Origin: JAVJUV01 sp047314965
GTDB taxonomy: Bacteria; Pseudomonadota; Alphaproteobacteria; Rhodobacterales; Rhodobacteraceae
Direction: 5' to 3'
DNA: 64,000 nucleotides
Assembly: GCF_047314965.1 (NCBI RefSeq)
Contig: NZ_JBLBVK010000056.1
Coordinates: 1-64,000, forward strand
Shown one piece after another: positions 8,305 through 16,285 of the stretch. The notes under the pieces are model-generated. The model was not told the DNA's origin, did not search any database, and saw only the letters and a program-made list of their open reading frames with translations. A program made the translations under genes and the position numbers. Positions within the stretch are counted from its first letter, which is position 1, and each line of letters opens with the position of its first letter.

Positions 8305-8988
8305 CTAATGGCGTCGGCGGCTTAGCAGCAAGTACATTGCCCAGCTTCCAATCGCTGCAATTGCCGCCGCCACATAGGTCCAGGCCGCGGCCTTCAGTAC
8401 CGCCCTCGCCCCCTCCATTTCGGCCTCGCTGCGGATAATGCCCAAACCTTCAAGATGCTTCAGCGCTCTCCGCGACGCGTCGAACTCCACCGGCAGCGTC
8501 ACCAGCGCGAAAAGCGACGACACCCCGAACAAAAGCGCACCGATCCACATGATGGGCTGCGACTGGATCATCAGGCCTCCAAAGAACACCAGAGGTGCGG
8601 CGGTCGAGCCAGCCTTCACCAGGGGGACAATGGCGGACCGGAACTCCATCGGCCCGTAATCGTCGGCGTCCTGGATCGCGTGGCCGGCTTCATGCGCCGC
8701 GATCCCGGCCGCCGCAATCGATGGCACGCCGTACACCGCTTCGGACAGCCTCAGCACCTTGCCGCGCGGATCATAGTGATCCGACATGACACCCTGGACC
8801 GGCTCGATCCGAACCTCCCGCAGCCCCCTGGCATCAAGGATGTAACGCGCCACCTCGGCACCGGTCAGGCCATGCCCCAGACCGACGCGTGAATACCGTG
8901 AAACAGCCGCTTTGACCCGGGCTTGCGCAAAGGAACCCAGAAGCATCCCGGGCAAAATCAGAATCCAGATCAGGGGATCGCCAAGCAT
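8305..8988 (-). CDS. YugP-type membrane zinc metallopeptidase
   Basis: A 227-aa integral membrane protein of the neutral zinc metallopeptidase (YugP) family. A hydrophobic N-terminal anchor (residues 5-22) is followed by a cytosolic or periplasmic part with HEAGH (about residue 100), then three membrane helices (about 125-175 and 200-222). The active-site motif lies right before the membrane part, as is usual for the family. The substrate is unknown; roles in membrane protein quality control have been suggested for relatives. The ATG follows GGAGTGAGAG. Confidence 0.9.
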   Translation of the reverse strand: MLGDPLIWILILPGMLLGSFAQARVKAAVSRYSRVGLGHGLTGAEVARYILDARGLREVRIEPVQGVMSDHYDPRGKVLRLSEAVYGVPSIAAAGIAAHEAGHAIQDADDYGPMEFRSAIVPLVKAGSTAAPLVFFGGLMIQSQPIMWIGALLFGVSSLFALVTLPVEFDASRRALKHLEGLGIIRSEAEMEGARAVLKAAAWTYVAAAIAAIGSWAMYLLLSRRRH

Positions 8989-9269
8989 CTCTCACTCCAA
9001 AGAACGTTATGCATCAAATTCCAACGGATACCCGGAGCCAAGGCCATTCAATACACCGGCTCCGGTTTCTCAAATAGCGCTCGGATCACCGGCCGCAAAT
9101 TGTCGACACCTCACTTGAGGAGGCCGCCGAAACATTTGGCTTTCGCGTCTGCCCGATCAAACCCGCTGCCACTACAGAGTCCAACGACAACGCATCGATC
9201 CGTCTCGCCGCCTCTTGTCATTCGACGCGCAAAACGTAACCCTTGGACGATCTTACGAAAAGGCTGCCA

Positions 9270-9665
9270 ATGCCCGACTTTCATCTCTTCGCCAAAGGCC
9301 CACGTCCGGTCGCTCCCTTTTCGCATGCGGTCGAGGCCGATGGTTGGGTCATCCTGACCGGACAGATGCCCACCGATCCCGACGCGCCCGATGCGCCGCT
9401 CCCTGCGGGTATCGAAGCCCAGACGCGCCGCGTCATGGACAACCTTGCGCTCATCCTCGCCGAACTTGATCTGGACCTGTCCCATGTCGTGCAATGCAGG
9501 TGTTTCCTGACGGAATTCGAGCGTGACTACGCCGCCTTCAACGAGACCTATAAAAGCTACTTCCCGGAGGACCGGCGTCCCGCGCGCACCACCGTCGGCG
9601 TTACCGCGTTGGCTGTGGGAGCTCTCGTAGAAGTCGACTGCATCGCCCGACGTCCCGAAGCCTGA
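9270..9665 (+). CDS. RidA-family protein
   Basis: A 131-aa protein of the YjgF/YER057c/UK114 (RidA) family, trimeric enzymes that hydrolyse reactive enamine/imine intermediates. Visible landmarks are the TGQMP segment, AQTRRVMDNLALILAELDLDLSHVVQ, and the end RTTVGVTALAVGALVEVDCIA, which retains the family's Arg/Glu positions. ATG 9270 is the natural start; a TTG at 9243 adds nine residues that look non-coding. The 280 bp upstream hold no gene I can recognise. Confidence 0.9.
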   Translation: MPDFHLFAKGPRPVAPFSHAVEADGWVILTGQMPTDPDAPDAPLPAGIEAQTRRVMDNLALILAELDLDLSHVVQCRCFLTEFERDYAAFNETYKSYFPEDRRPARTTVGVTALAVGALVEVDCIARRPEA

Positions 9666-9789
9666 AACGGCTCTTGCAAGCGAGGCAGGACTTCCCCATC
9701 TTTTCGCCATCCGGGCGTGAGGCTCCGCCCGGCGGCTGCAGAGGCAATGATGCCTCGAGAGCGCCACCCCTCCATTCGGACCACAGACC

Positions 9790-10041
9790 ATGCGTCTACT
9801 ACTCGCCATTGCCGCGTTCGCCGCGCTGGCTTCGCCTGCCCTTGCCGACACCACCACAGGCACCGTCCTCGCCTTCGACCGCAAGGCAAATGTTCTTGTC
9901 ATGGAAGACAAGACGATCTGGAAACTGACATCGGAGACGGTCATTCCCGACGGCCTCGTTGCCGGTGAGAACGTCAGGATCACCTACACCAGCCTCGGTG
10001 ACGACGGCATCAAGAGCGTGGACAAACTCGAACGCCTCTAG
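9790..10041 (+). CDS. Periplasmic DUF1344-like protein
   Basis: An 83-aa secreted protein with a signal peptide (MRLLLAIAAFAALASPALA) and a short beta domain (TTTGTVLAFDRKANVLVMED...) of the DUF1344 type, an OB-like fold of unknown role. It is followed by a clear hairpin terminator, so it is probably transcribed alone. Confidence 0.75.
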   Translation: MRLLLAIAAFAALASPALADTTTGTVLAFDRKANVLVMEDKTIWKLTSETVIPDGLVAGENVRITYTSLGDDGIKSVDKLERL

Positions 10042-10050
10042 GCACCTGGA

Positions 10051-10080
10051 AGGGCGGGTCCTTCCCGCCCTACCCCTTTT
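10051..10080 (+). terminator. Rho-independent terminator
   Basis: AGGGCGGG (10051-10058) and CCCGCCCT (10064-10071) form an 8-bp stem with a five-base loop. ACCCCTTTT follows. It sits ten bases after the DUF1344-like gene. Confidence 0.7.
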
Positions 10081-10105
10081 CAAGGAATGCGCTAGGATTA
10101 GCCCT

Positions 10106-10534
10106 ATGCGCGTCGCCCTCTGCCTCATCATATTCGCTGCGCCGGCTGCAGCCTGGGAATTCACTCCCACGCCGGTCTGTACGCTCTCGCACGAGACGGC
10201 CGAGGCAAGCCTCAGCGTGACTTATGACCCGCGTCTCGCCACTCCCTACGCAATCTCGATTTCACAACTGAAGACCTGGCCCGGCGATCCGGTCTTCTCC
10301 ATTCGCTTCGACGGCCCTCTTGGTCTAACGATCTCCACCGATCGCCAAAGCGTGAGCGAAAGCGGACGCACCCTGACTGTCACCGACAGTGGCTTCGGAA
10401 ATGTTCTGAACGGGCTCGAGTTCAACATAACCGCCACTGCTCTGCTGGGCGACACCGCCATATCCTTTCCCCTTCACGGCGCAGCCCCGGCCGTGCAAGC
10501 ATTCCGCGCCTGCACAACAGTCCCAACAGCCTGA
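10106..10534 (+). CDS. Secreted protein of unknown function
   Basis: A 142-aa protein with a signal peptide (MRVALCLIIFAAPAAAW) and a predicted all-beta mature region with two cysteines (CTLSHE near the start, FRACTT at the end) that may form a disulfide. ATG 10106 follows AGGATTA; the reading frame is open upstream but lacks a ribosome-binding site. The stop is six bases before the next gene, so the pair is probably cotranscribed. I do not recognise a family. Confidence 0.65.
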   Translation: MRVALCLIIFAAPAAAWEFTPTPVCTLSHETAEASLSVTYDPRLATPYAISISQLKTWPGDPVFSIRFDGPLGLTISTDRQSVSESGRTLTVTDSGFGNVLNGLEFNITATALLGDTAISFPLHGAAPAVQAFRACTTVPTA

Positions 10535-10540
10535 CACAGC

Positions 10541-10996
10541 ATGGAAAAAGACCCGTTCCGCCCAATTGACGACGACGCCCGCGAGCTTGCCTGGCGATTG
10601 GTCCGGACTGCACGGCACGGCGCTCTCGCCGTTCTTCTGCGCGGCGAACCCTTCGCCTCCCGCATCGCCCTTGCCCCTGCAGATGGAAGCTTTCTGACAT
10701 TGGTCTCCGACCTGGCTCCGCACACCGACGCGCTCCGTCAACACCCGCGCGCATCCCTCATGATCGGCGAGCCCGGAAAGGGTGACCCGCTGGCCCACCC
10801 ACGCCTGACCGTTTCGGTCGCCGCCGAATTCATCGACAAGCAAGACGCCGCCGCCTACCTCGCGTATCAGCCCAAAGCTAAGCTCTATATCGGCTTCTCC
10901 GATTTCCACCTCGTGCGGCTGACAATTTGCGACGCTCTGTTGAACGGCGGCTTCGGCAAGGCCTACCGCATGTCCCCGGCGGATCTCACCGCCTGA
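10541..10996 (+). CDS. HugZ-type pyridoxamine-5'-phosphate-oxidase-like protein
   Basis: A 151-aa split-barrel flavin/haem-binding protein. The N-terminal RTARHGALAVLL...GEPFASRIALAPADG and the segment SDLAPHTDALRQHPRASLMIGEP are characteristic of the HugZ/PNPOx-like group, which includes haem oxygenases and F420/FMN binding proteins. It lacks the C-terminal haem-binding extension of full-length HugZ, so a haem-degrading role is not safe to claim. It lies six bases after the preceding secreted-protein gene. Confidence 0.8.
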   Translation: MEKDPFRPIDDDARELAWRLVRTARHGALAVLLRGEPFASRIALAPADGSFLTLVSDLAPHTDALRQHPRASLMIGEPGKGDPLAHPRLTVSVAAEFIDKQDAAAYLAYQPKAKLYIGFSDFHLVRLTICDALLNGGFGKAYRMSPADLTA

Positions 10997-11114
10997 CCGA
11001 AATCACGCACCATTCACGGAGTGGCATAAGGGTTTGACCTGCGGTCCATGGCCGGGAATATTTTTTGATCGGGCATTTCCCCGGTCAGGAAAATTTCAAT
11101 TCGGTGGTTCATCT

Positions 11115-11447
11115 ATGTCTCTTTCGCAAGGTTTCTTTTTCAGCCTCCTCACCGCACTCCTCGTCATTTTCGGAGATACTCTGATCAAGCTTGCCGCGGA
11201 CAAGGCAATCTTCTCGTCCAAGCCCATGGCAGGCGGCATACTGCTTTACGCGGCTTCAGCGGTCTGCTGGTACTTCGCCATGCGCCATATGACACTGGCC
11301 CAGGCCGCAGTCGCCTACTCGATGCTTACGCTGGTGGCGCTCTGCGCGATCGGCGCAGTGGTTTTCGCCGAACCCATACGCCTGCGGGACGGGATCGGAT
11401 TGGCTTTTGCCCTGGCAGCCATGTGGCTGATGTCTGAAACTCACTAA
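11115..11447 (+). CDS. Small four-helix membrane protein (DMT/EamA-like half)
   Basis: A 110-aa protein with four predicted membrane helices. The pattern resembles one half of a DMT-superfamily transporter or an SMR-type protein: GDTLIKLAADKA after helix 1, and a final VFAEPIRLRDGIGLAFALAAMWLM similar to the end of an EamA repeat. Such single repeats act as dimers in known cases. ATG 11115 is chosen because GGTGG precedes it and the earlier frame is poor. The substrate is unknown. Confidence 0.7.
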   Translation: MSLSQGFFFSLLTALLVIFGDTLIKLAADKAIFSSKPMAGGILLYAASAVCWYFAMRHMTLAQAAVAYSMLTLVALCAIGAVVFAEPIRLRDGIGLAFALAAMWLMSETH

Positions 11448-11469
11448 ACGCGAGCAAAGCCCAAATGGT

Positions 11470-11880
11470 TCAGCGTATCACGTGCACGCTACAGGGTGCG
11501 TGGCGAACTACCCGGCTGGCGGTCGACCCCAGGAAATAGTCGCTCAGCCCGGGCTTGTGCGACGCCAGCACGATGCAGTCGATACCGTTCTCGGAGGCAT
11601 AGTCCACAATGGTGGGTCCGGCTTTGCCATGGCGCAGAACCGTCTTTACCTCCGACCGCGCGCCCACGACGTTGCGAAGGTCGGCAAGGGCCAACGCGCC
11701 CGCGCGCTCGGCAATATCGTTCGGAACCTCTGAAATCACCGAGGCCGGAATAGGCTCCAGCACGGTGATCGCTGTGATCTGCGACATGGGATCGTCCGCG
11801 AGTTGCGTCGCGACATGTAGCGCGGTCTCCTGATCGGGCCCGTGAGAGGGATCGATCGCTACCAGAATATTCTTGTACAT
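11470..11880 (-). CDS. Universal stress protein (UspA family)
   Basis: A 136-aa single-domain Usp protein. It starts with MYKNILVAIDPSHG and ends with the ATP-binding signature GSTASRVVRHAPCSVHVIR (G-2x-G-9x-G-S/T type), so it is probably an ATP-binding Usp dimer. ATG 11880 is favoured over ATG 11886 because GGAGG would touch the latter. The start codon and this ribosome-binding site lie inside a long hairpin (11878-11924), and a weak FNR-like box lies upstream, so expression may be conditional on temperature, RNA structure or oxygen. Confidence 0.92.
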   Translation of the reverse strand: MYKNILVAIDPSHGPDQETALHVATQLADDPMSQITAITVLEPIPASVISEVPNDIAERAGALALADLRNVVGARSEVKTVLRHGKAGPTIVDYASENGIDCIVLASHKPGLSDYFLGSTASRVVRHAPCSVHVIR

Positions 11881-11924
11881 CGGCATCCTCCATTTTCTCC
11901 TGAAAATATGGAGATATGCCGATG
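11878..11924 (-). promoter_or_regulatory. Hairpin sequestering the usp ribosome-binding site and start codon
   Basis: In the minus-strand RNA, CATCGGCAT (11916-11924) pairs perfectly with ATGCCGATG (11878-11886), which includes the start codon. CTCCAT (11908-11913 read in reverse) pairs with ATGGAG (11888-11893), which holds the Shine-Dalgarno sequence. TTTC pairs with GAAA around a four-base loop. This gives 19 pairs with one small internal loop and a two-base bulge. It could be an RNA thermometer-type element, or a DNA operator if transcription starts inside it. Confidence 0.6.
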
Positions 11925-11929
11925 TCGCC

Positions 11930-11943
11930 TTGATCTGGCTCAG
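11930..11943 (-). promoter_or_regulatory. Weak FNR-like box upstream of usp
   Basis: TTGAT-CTGG-CTCAG matches 7 of the 10 conserved positions of TTGAT-N4-ATCAA, with one perfect half site. Placed at -41.5 it would give a start near 11895 and a TATTTT -10 at 11904-11909. That start would lie inside the hairpin above, so the two readings compete. Confidence 0.25.
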
Positions 11944-11957
11944 ACGAGTTCACGCAA

Positions 11958-14246
11958 TCAAACCGGCTTATCCGCGCGCACCGTCACATGAATCCGCCCG
12001 CGCACCGGCTCGGGCCATGTCAGCGAGACCTCGTCTTGGGACGCCCCGGCTTCCGTCGTCGCATAGGGCATCGCAAAGACCGTGGCTCCGGATGCGTTCA
12101 GTATCGCGCCCTCCGTGACCAGCGCCACGACTTCCCGCGCCTTGCCGCCGAAGGGCAGATAGCCGCCCGCGTCGACAGTCCAGGCTGATCCGTTCGACAC
12201 CTGATCGAATTGCAGTGTGGCAGGGTTCTGGGTGACTTGCCCGATACCGTTGAAGGTGTTCCCGTCAAACACGATGTTCCTGAACGACCCGGTGACGAGT
12301 GGTGCAATGGAGCTGTCCACACGCTCTACCCGGTCGGTTGTCCCATTGAGCGACTTGAACGCGTTGCCGGTCACGCTCAGACCCTGAATGAAATGGCCGG
12401 GACCATAAGGCTTGATGACAATCCACGAAAACCAGCTGGCCGCGTCGTTCACGGTAAAGATATTCCCGGTAACGGTCAGGCCGCCGAAGGAGAACTCGCT
12501 CGAATAATCCGGCGCCTCATCATGCTCGTTCGTCCACTCGATGAAGGCGTTGTCGATATAGTTGCCCGTCACCACCGACTTGACGTTTGGCTCGGTGAAA
12601 ACCAACCCCGCCACCCGCGGACCATCCGTTACGTTATCACCCTGGAACCAGTGGTTGCCGACGATCAGATGTCCGTTTCCATGCAAGACCATCGTCGTAC
12701 CGAAACGCTGGAACCTGTTGTCACGGATCTTCGCATCATTCGCGTTCACGTTGAAGCCAAGCGATACCCGCGCAGTCGCATCCACATCCTGTTCGTCCGA
12801 GACAAAGTGGCACCGGTCGATCTGTAGGTCCTGGCATCCCCGTCCGTGGCTGGTCACGCCTTTGTCCTTGGGCTTCGTGACGAAGCAATCCTTCAGATGA
12901 AACGTCTCGCCGGCCGGCGCCATCAGGATGCCACTCGCCGCGCCCTGGCAGTGGAGTTCCACGTCAGTCAGAGTGAATTTCGACAGCTTGCTGAATCCCG
13001 AGAAATCCAGGACGTACTGAAACCGTTTGAAGGTATAGGTCTGGCTGGCCGGCGCTGCATGCAGGGGCTGGCTCAGCGTCACCGTCCCTGCGCCGACGTT
13101 CTTCTCGGTCACATAGACTTCCCGCCCCACGCCGGTCCCTTCCACCAGCGAACCGACAGGGACATTGGCCACGTTCGTCACGCCTGTCAACGTAACCGGC
13201 TGGCCCGCATCATAGCTGGCCTGGCTGGTATGCGTCTCGGTGTCCCAAGCGGGTCCCGGTACGACGTTGAGCTGCCCATTGCGGATCACACGGCGAATTT
13301 CATAGGTCGTCTGGTTTGCCGCAGCCGCCATATCGATGGGGCCGGTCACCTCGACACGGCGACCGCCAAGATCGAGGCTCTCGTGATCGGAAAAGACAAG
13401 AAGCGCCTGGAACGCCTTGCGGAACGCCAGTTCTTCGTCCCCGAAAGCAGCCGCATAGGTCGGCAGATCGAAGTTTCGGCGCAAGATGAGATGCTTGTCA
13501 TCGGGGATAGTCACCGTACCCGCAAATCGCGCCGGATACTCGAACGTCACGTTGTCGGTCAGAACGTACGCCCCCTCGGGCACTAGGATGCCGCGCCCCG
13601 CCGCCGCAGCATTCGCCGCCACGAAGCCTGCCGTGCTATCCGTCACCCCGTCACCGACCGCGCCGAAATCCCGGACATCGACCCAATCCATCATCGTGCG
13701 ATGAAACACCGCCGTCACATCCTCGATCTCCAGATCATCGATGCGAACGATCCCGCCCGTGCCACCGGTCAGGTCCAGACCCAGATGGCCGTACATCACG
13801 GGCGATCCCCAGACCATGTCCACGCCCGTCCGCTCTCCGGAACCGATGATGGCCGAGATTTCAGCGACCTCCCCATAGTTCGTCAGAGTGACCGACGGTC
13901 CGAACACCGTCAGACCCGCAACCGCCGCACCACCCGACTGCCCGGCCCATCCGCCAATCCGGACACTGGGCAAGGCCCCCGAGATTGCCTTAACCCGCGC
14001 AGTCACACGCAGATAGCATCCGGGCAGGATCGGCGTCTCTCCGGTGAAGCGGATTTTCTGCAGGCTGTCGGTCTTGAGAATCTCGAGGCAGGAACCGAAA
14101 TCGGTGTCGCCGGGAACCACCGCCGCAGTGCCAACCGTGTCATAGGTGACGGAGCCCGGCGTGCCGTCCTCGCTCGACCAGACCGCCAGCCCAGCGGAAA
14201 ATGACGGCGGCATCAGTACCAAACCGTCGGTGATTGCCTTGTTCAT
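11958..14246 (-). CDS. GH28-related right-handed beta-helix protein
   Basis: A 762-aa protein without a signal peptide. Residues 1-190 form a jelly-roll-like module (MNKAITDGLVLMPPSFSAGL...). Then WVDVRDFGAVGDGVTDSTAG begins a pectate-lyase-3/GH28-related beta-helix with several NGH/NxF rungs (about 420-680), and a short beta C-terminal part closes it. The architecture resembles phage tail spikes. In Rhodobacteraceae similar proteins occur outside prophages, and a role as a gene-transfer-agent head spike or in capsule binding is conceivable but unproven. No phage or GTA genes are next to it. Upstream and downstream genes are unrelated. Confidence 0.75.
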   Translation of the reverse strand: MNKAITDGLVLMPPSFSAGLAVWSSEDGTPGSVTYDTVGTAAVVPGDTDFGSCLEILKTDSLQKIRFTGETPILPGCYLRVTARVKAISGALPSVRIGGWAGQSGGAAVAGLTVFGPSVTLTNYGEVAEISAIIGSGERTGVDMVWGSPVMYGHLGLDLTGGTGGIVRIDDLEIEDVTAVFHRTMMDWVDVRDFGAVGDGVTDSTAGFVAANAAAAGRGILVPEGAYVLTDNVTFEYPARFAGTVTIPDDKHLILRRNFDLPTYAAAFGDEELAFRKAFQALLVFSDHESLDLGGRRVEVTGPIDMAAAANQTTYEIRRVIRNGQLNVVPGPAWDTETHTSQASYDAGQPVTLTGVTNVANVPVGSLVEGTGVGREVYVTEKNVGAGTVTLSQPLHAAPASQTYTFKRFQYVLDFSGFSKLSKFTLTDVELHCQGAASGILMAPAGETFHLKDCFVTKPKDKGVTSHGRGCQDLQIDRCHFVSDEQDVDATARVSLGFNVNANDAKIRDNRFQRFGTTMVLHGNGHLIVGNHWFQGDNVTDGPRVAGLVFTEPNVKSVVTGNYIDNAFIEWTNEHDEAPDYSSEFSFGGLTVTGNIFTVNDAASWFSWIVIKPYGPGHFIQGLSVTGNAFKSLNGTTDRVERVDSSIAPLVTGSFRNIVFDGNTFNGIGQVTQNPATLQFDQVSNGSAWTVDAGGYLPFGGKAREVVALVTEGAILNASGATVFAMPYATTEAGASQDEVSLTWPEPVRGRIHVTVRADKPV

Positions 14247-14329
14247 CGCTGACCCTTTCCTCTCACGGAGATTTGGTCAGGACGTTAGGCAGGCGCGATT
14301 AACCCGCCGCTAACCATGCGCACGGTGAA

Positions 14330-15475
14330 TCAGCCCGCCACTGCCTCAAGCATCTCGACGACCTTTGTCATGGGTGTCATCGACCCCATTTCCTCGGCAA
14401 GCGCTTCGGCCTTCCGGCGCATTTCGGCCTCACCCAGAGTTCGCTCTATTGCCCTGCGCAGAATATCGGCCTCCCGATCGTATACCGCCACGCCAGCGCC
14501 GGTCGCGTCGATGGCCGCCGCATTATGTGGCTGGTCCGCAAACAACGGCACCACGACCTGCGGCAAACCGGCGGCCATCGTGCCCAGAAAGGTGCCCGAC
14601 CCTCCGTGATGCACCACCGCATCCGCGCACGAGAACACGGTCGTCTGCGGCACGAAAGTCTCGACCGTCACGTTGTCCGGGATCGTTCCTAAAAGCTCCC
14701 GGTCCATAACCGGCCCGGTCGTCAGTAATCCGCGCACCGGAAGGTCCGCCAATACGTTCAGGGCCAGTTTGTAGGTCGCTTTCGCCCTGTCACTACGTCC
14801 CGATACAGTCCCGAAAGTCACATAGACAAAAGGCTTTCCCTCTTCCGGCAACCAGCCCTCGTCTCCCTCGACGGAAGCCTTGGCGGGGGCGCTTGGCGCG
14901 ATGCGCACCGGGTCGCTGCCCAGTACCAGCTGCCCCGCGTCAAGGCTCGCCGGAAAATCGGTGAATACGGTCTCACGCCGGCCTTGCACCACAGACGTCC
15001 CCGCATACATACGTAAATGTTCGGCGGATTCGTGAAAATGATCCTCGTATTGCACCATGGCCGCGCCTGCCAAGATCGAAATCATTGCGCTCGGAACGTC
15101 GGCCTCTTCCGCCGCGATCAGGCCTGACAGCTCCATCGACTCCCTCACCACAAAGTCCGGCGACCAGTCGCCGACAGCGGCGCGGACCGCCGGCAAGGCA
15201 GCGCGCGACATGATACCGCCGAAGAATTCGTGAATTGAGATCGGAACCGCCTCGTCCGATGAACAGGCATCGAGCATCGCCCAGACCCGCTTGCTCTCTT
15301 CTTCGGTCGGATCAGCGACCGGCATCAGCACGAAGCCGCGCTTCTCGACCGAATCCCTCGCCTTTTCACTGGCAGCGAAGCGCACCTCGTGCCCAGCGGC
15401 GCGCAGGGCTTCGGCATAGCGCCAGAGCGGATTGATATGCCCCGCCAGCGGGGTCGACGTAAAAAGGATGCGCAT
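14330..15475 (-). CDS. GT1-type glycosyltransferase (UDP-glycosyltransferase/EryCIII-like)
   Basis: A 381-aa GT-B enzyme. The N-terminal acceptor domain opens with RILFTSTPLAGHINPLWRYA, where His-13 lies in the position of the family's catalytic histidine. The C-terminal donor domain contains VVHHGGSGTFLGTMAAGLPQ and VPLFADQPHNAAAI, the nucleotide-sugar signature. It likely transfers a sugar to a small lipophilic acceptor such as a carotenoid, sterol-like lipid or secondary metabolite. No pathway genes flank it. The gene is preceded by GGAG a short distance from the ATG. Confidence 0.88.
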   Translation of the reverse strand: MRILFTSTPLAGHINPLWRYAEALRAAGHEVRFAASEKARDSVEKRGFVLMPVADPTEEESKRVWAMLDACSSDEAVPISIHEFFGGIMSRAALPAVRAAVGDWSPDFVVRESMELSGLIAAEEADVPSAMISILAGAAMVQYEDHFHESAEHLRMYAGTSVVQGRRETVFTDFPASLDAGQLVLGSDPVRIAPSAPAKASVEGDEGWLPEEGKPFVYVTFGTVSGRSDRAKATYKLALNVLADLPVRGLLTTGPVMDRELLGTIPDNVTVETFVPQTTVFSCADAVVHHGGSGTFLGTMAAGLPQVVVPLFADQPHNAAAIDATGAGVAVYDREADILRRAIERTLGEAEMRRKAEALAEEMGSMTPMTKVVEMLEAVAG

Positions 15476-15562
15476 TCTGGTCTCCTTCCCCAGAGAACCA
15501 ACGGCGACCCAGCTCCGCCGACCACCCGAGCTTATCCAGCACGGTCAGACTTGGGAACCGCT

Positions 15563-15988
15563 TTATGCGCCGACGTCGGGGCGTCGCAAGATCTGAACCC
15601 CGTTGATCTGCCAGCCTTCGGGACCCTCGATCATCTGGTAGTCCAGCATGTGAAACTCGCCCGCCTGGTCGCGGATCATGACCTTTTGCCACAATGCGCC
15701 GTCGATATCCCGCAACTCCAGGAAACGGACCTCCCCAGGCCTCCACACCATCGGATACCCATTGCGAACCATCTGACCAAAGCGTTCGGACGAACCGAAA
15801 AGCGACTTGATGTTTGGAGACGCGAAGGTAAAGGCGGTCGCAAAATCATCGATTAGAAAAGCATCGATCTGGCTGCGTATCGTGGATTCTATTCCCGGCT
15901 CCGACGGCAGTACTTCGGCCGCCGGGCTTCGCTCCGCCCAGATCAGCACCGACAGAACCATCAATGCCGCGTTCAAGAACCTGAGCAT
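15563..15988 (-). CDS. DUF4864 periplasmic protein
   Basis: A 141-aa protein with a signal peptide (MLRFLNAALMVLSVLIWAERSPAA) and a SnoaL/NTF2-like alpha+beta domain of the DUF4864 family. Landmarks are IRSQIDAFLIDDFATAFTFASPNIKSLFGS, then YPMVWRPGEVRF and the final WQINGVQI. GGGAGG precedes the ATG. The function of the family is unknown, and the neighbours give no hint. Confidence 0.85.
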   Translation of the reverse strand: MLRFLNAALMVLSVLIWAERSPAAEVLPSEPGIESTIRSQIDAFLIDDFATAFTFASPNIKSLFGSSERFGQMVRNGYPMVWRPGEVRFLELRDIDGALWQKVMIRDQAGEFHMLDYQMIEGPEGWQINGVQILRRPDVGA

Positions 15989-16071
15989 TCAGACGCCCTC
16001 CCGAATGATGTCTATGACGATCATACGGACAAGCGGCGCGTCTGGACCGTTTTTCGCTGATGAAGGCAGCC

Positions 16072-16188
16072 TTAGTGGATTACAAGAACTGCCGTCTCTA
16101 TGGCAGGATTGTTCGAGACATACGCCCAGAAACATCCGCTTGCCAAAGCAAGAATCCAGACAGCAAAAGAATTCAGGAACAAGCGCAT
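16072..16188 (-). CDS. 38-aa single-span membrane peptide downstream of lysK
   Basis: A 38-codon frame beginning MRLFLNSFAVWILALASG with one hydrophobic helix (residues 3-24) and a short polar tail ending ETAVLVIH. What argues for it is a near-perfect ribosome-binding site, AGGAGGT, seven bases before the ATG. It lies about 100 bp downstream of lysK on the same strand and is probably transcribed with it. I recognise no family. It could also be a signal peptide-like small protein. Confidence 0.55.
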   Translation of the reverse strand: MRLFLNSFAVWILALASGCFWAYVSNNPAIETAVLVIH

Positions 16189-16285
16189 ACTAGGTACCTC
16201 CTGCCGAAGGATAGAACGCCCGAGCATGGCAAAATCTGGACCTTCAAAGGCCCGAAATCGGGCATTTTCAACCCATGTGAACCGA

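Noticed and set aside
9111..9983. 290-codon minus-strand frame
   Set aside because: It is antisense to the RidA and DUF1344-like genes, has low-complexity Arg/Gly/Ser composition and no recognisable domain.
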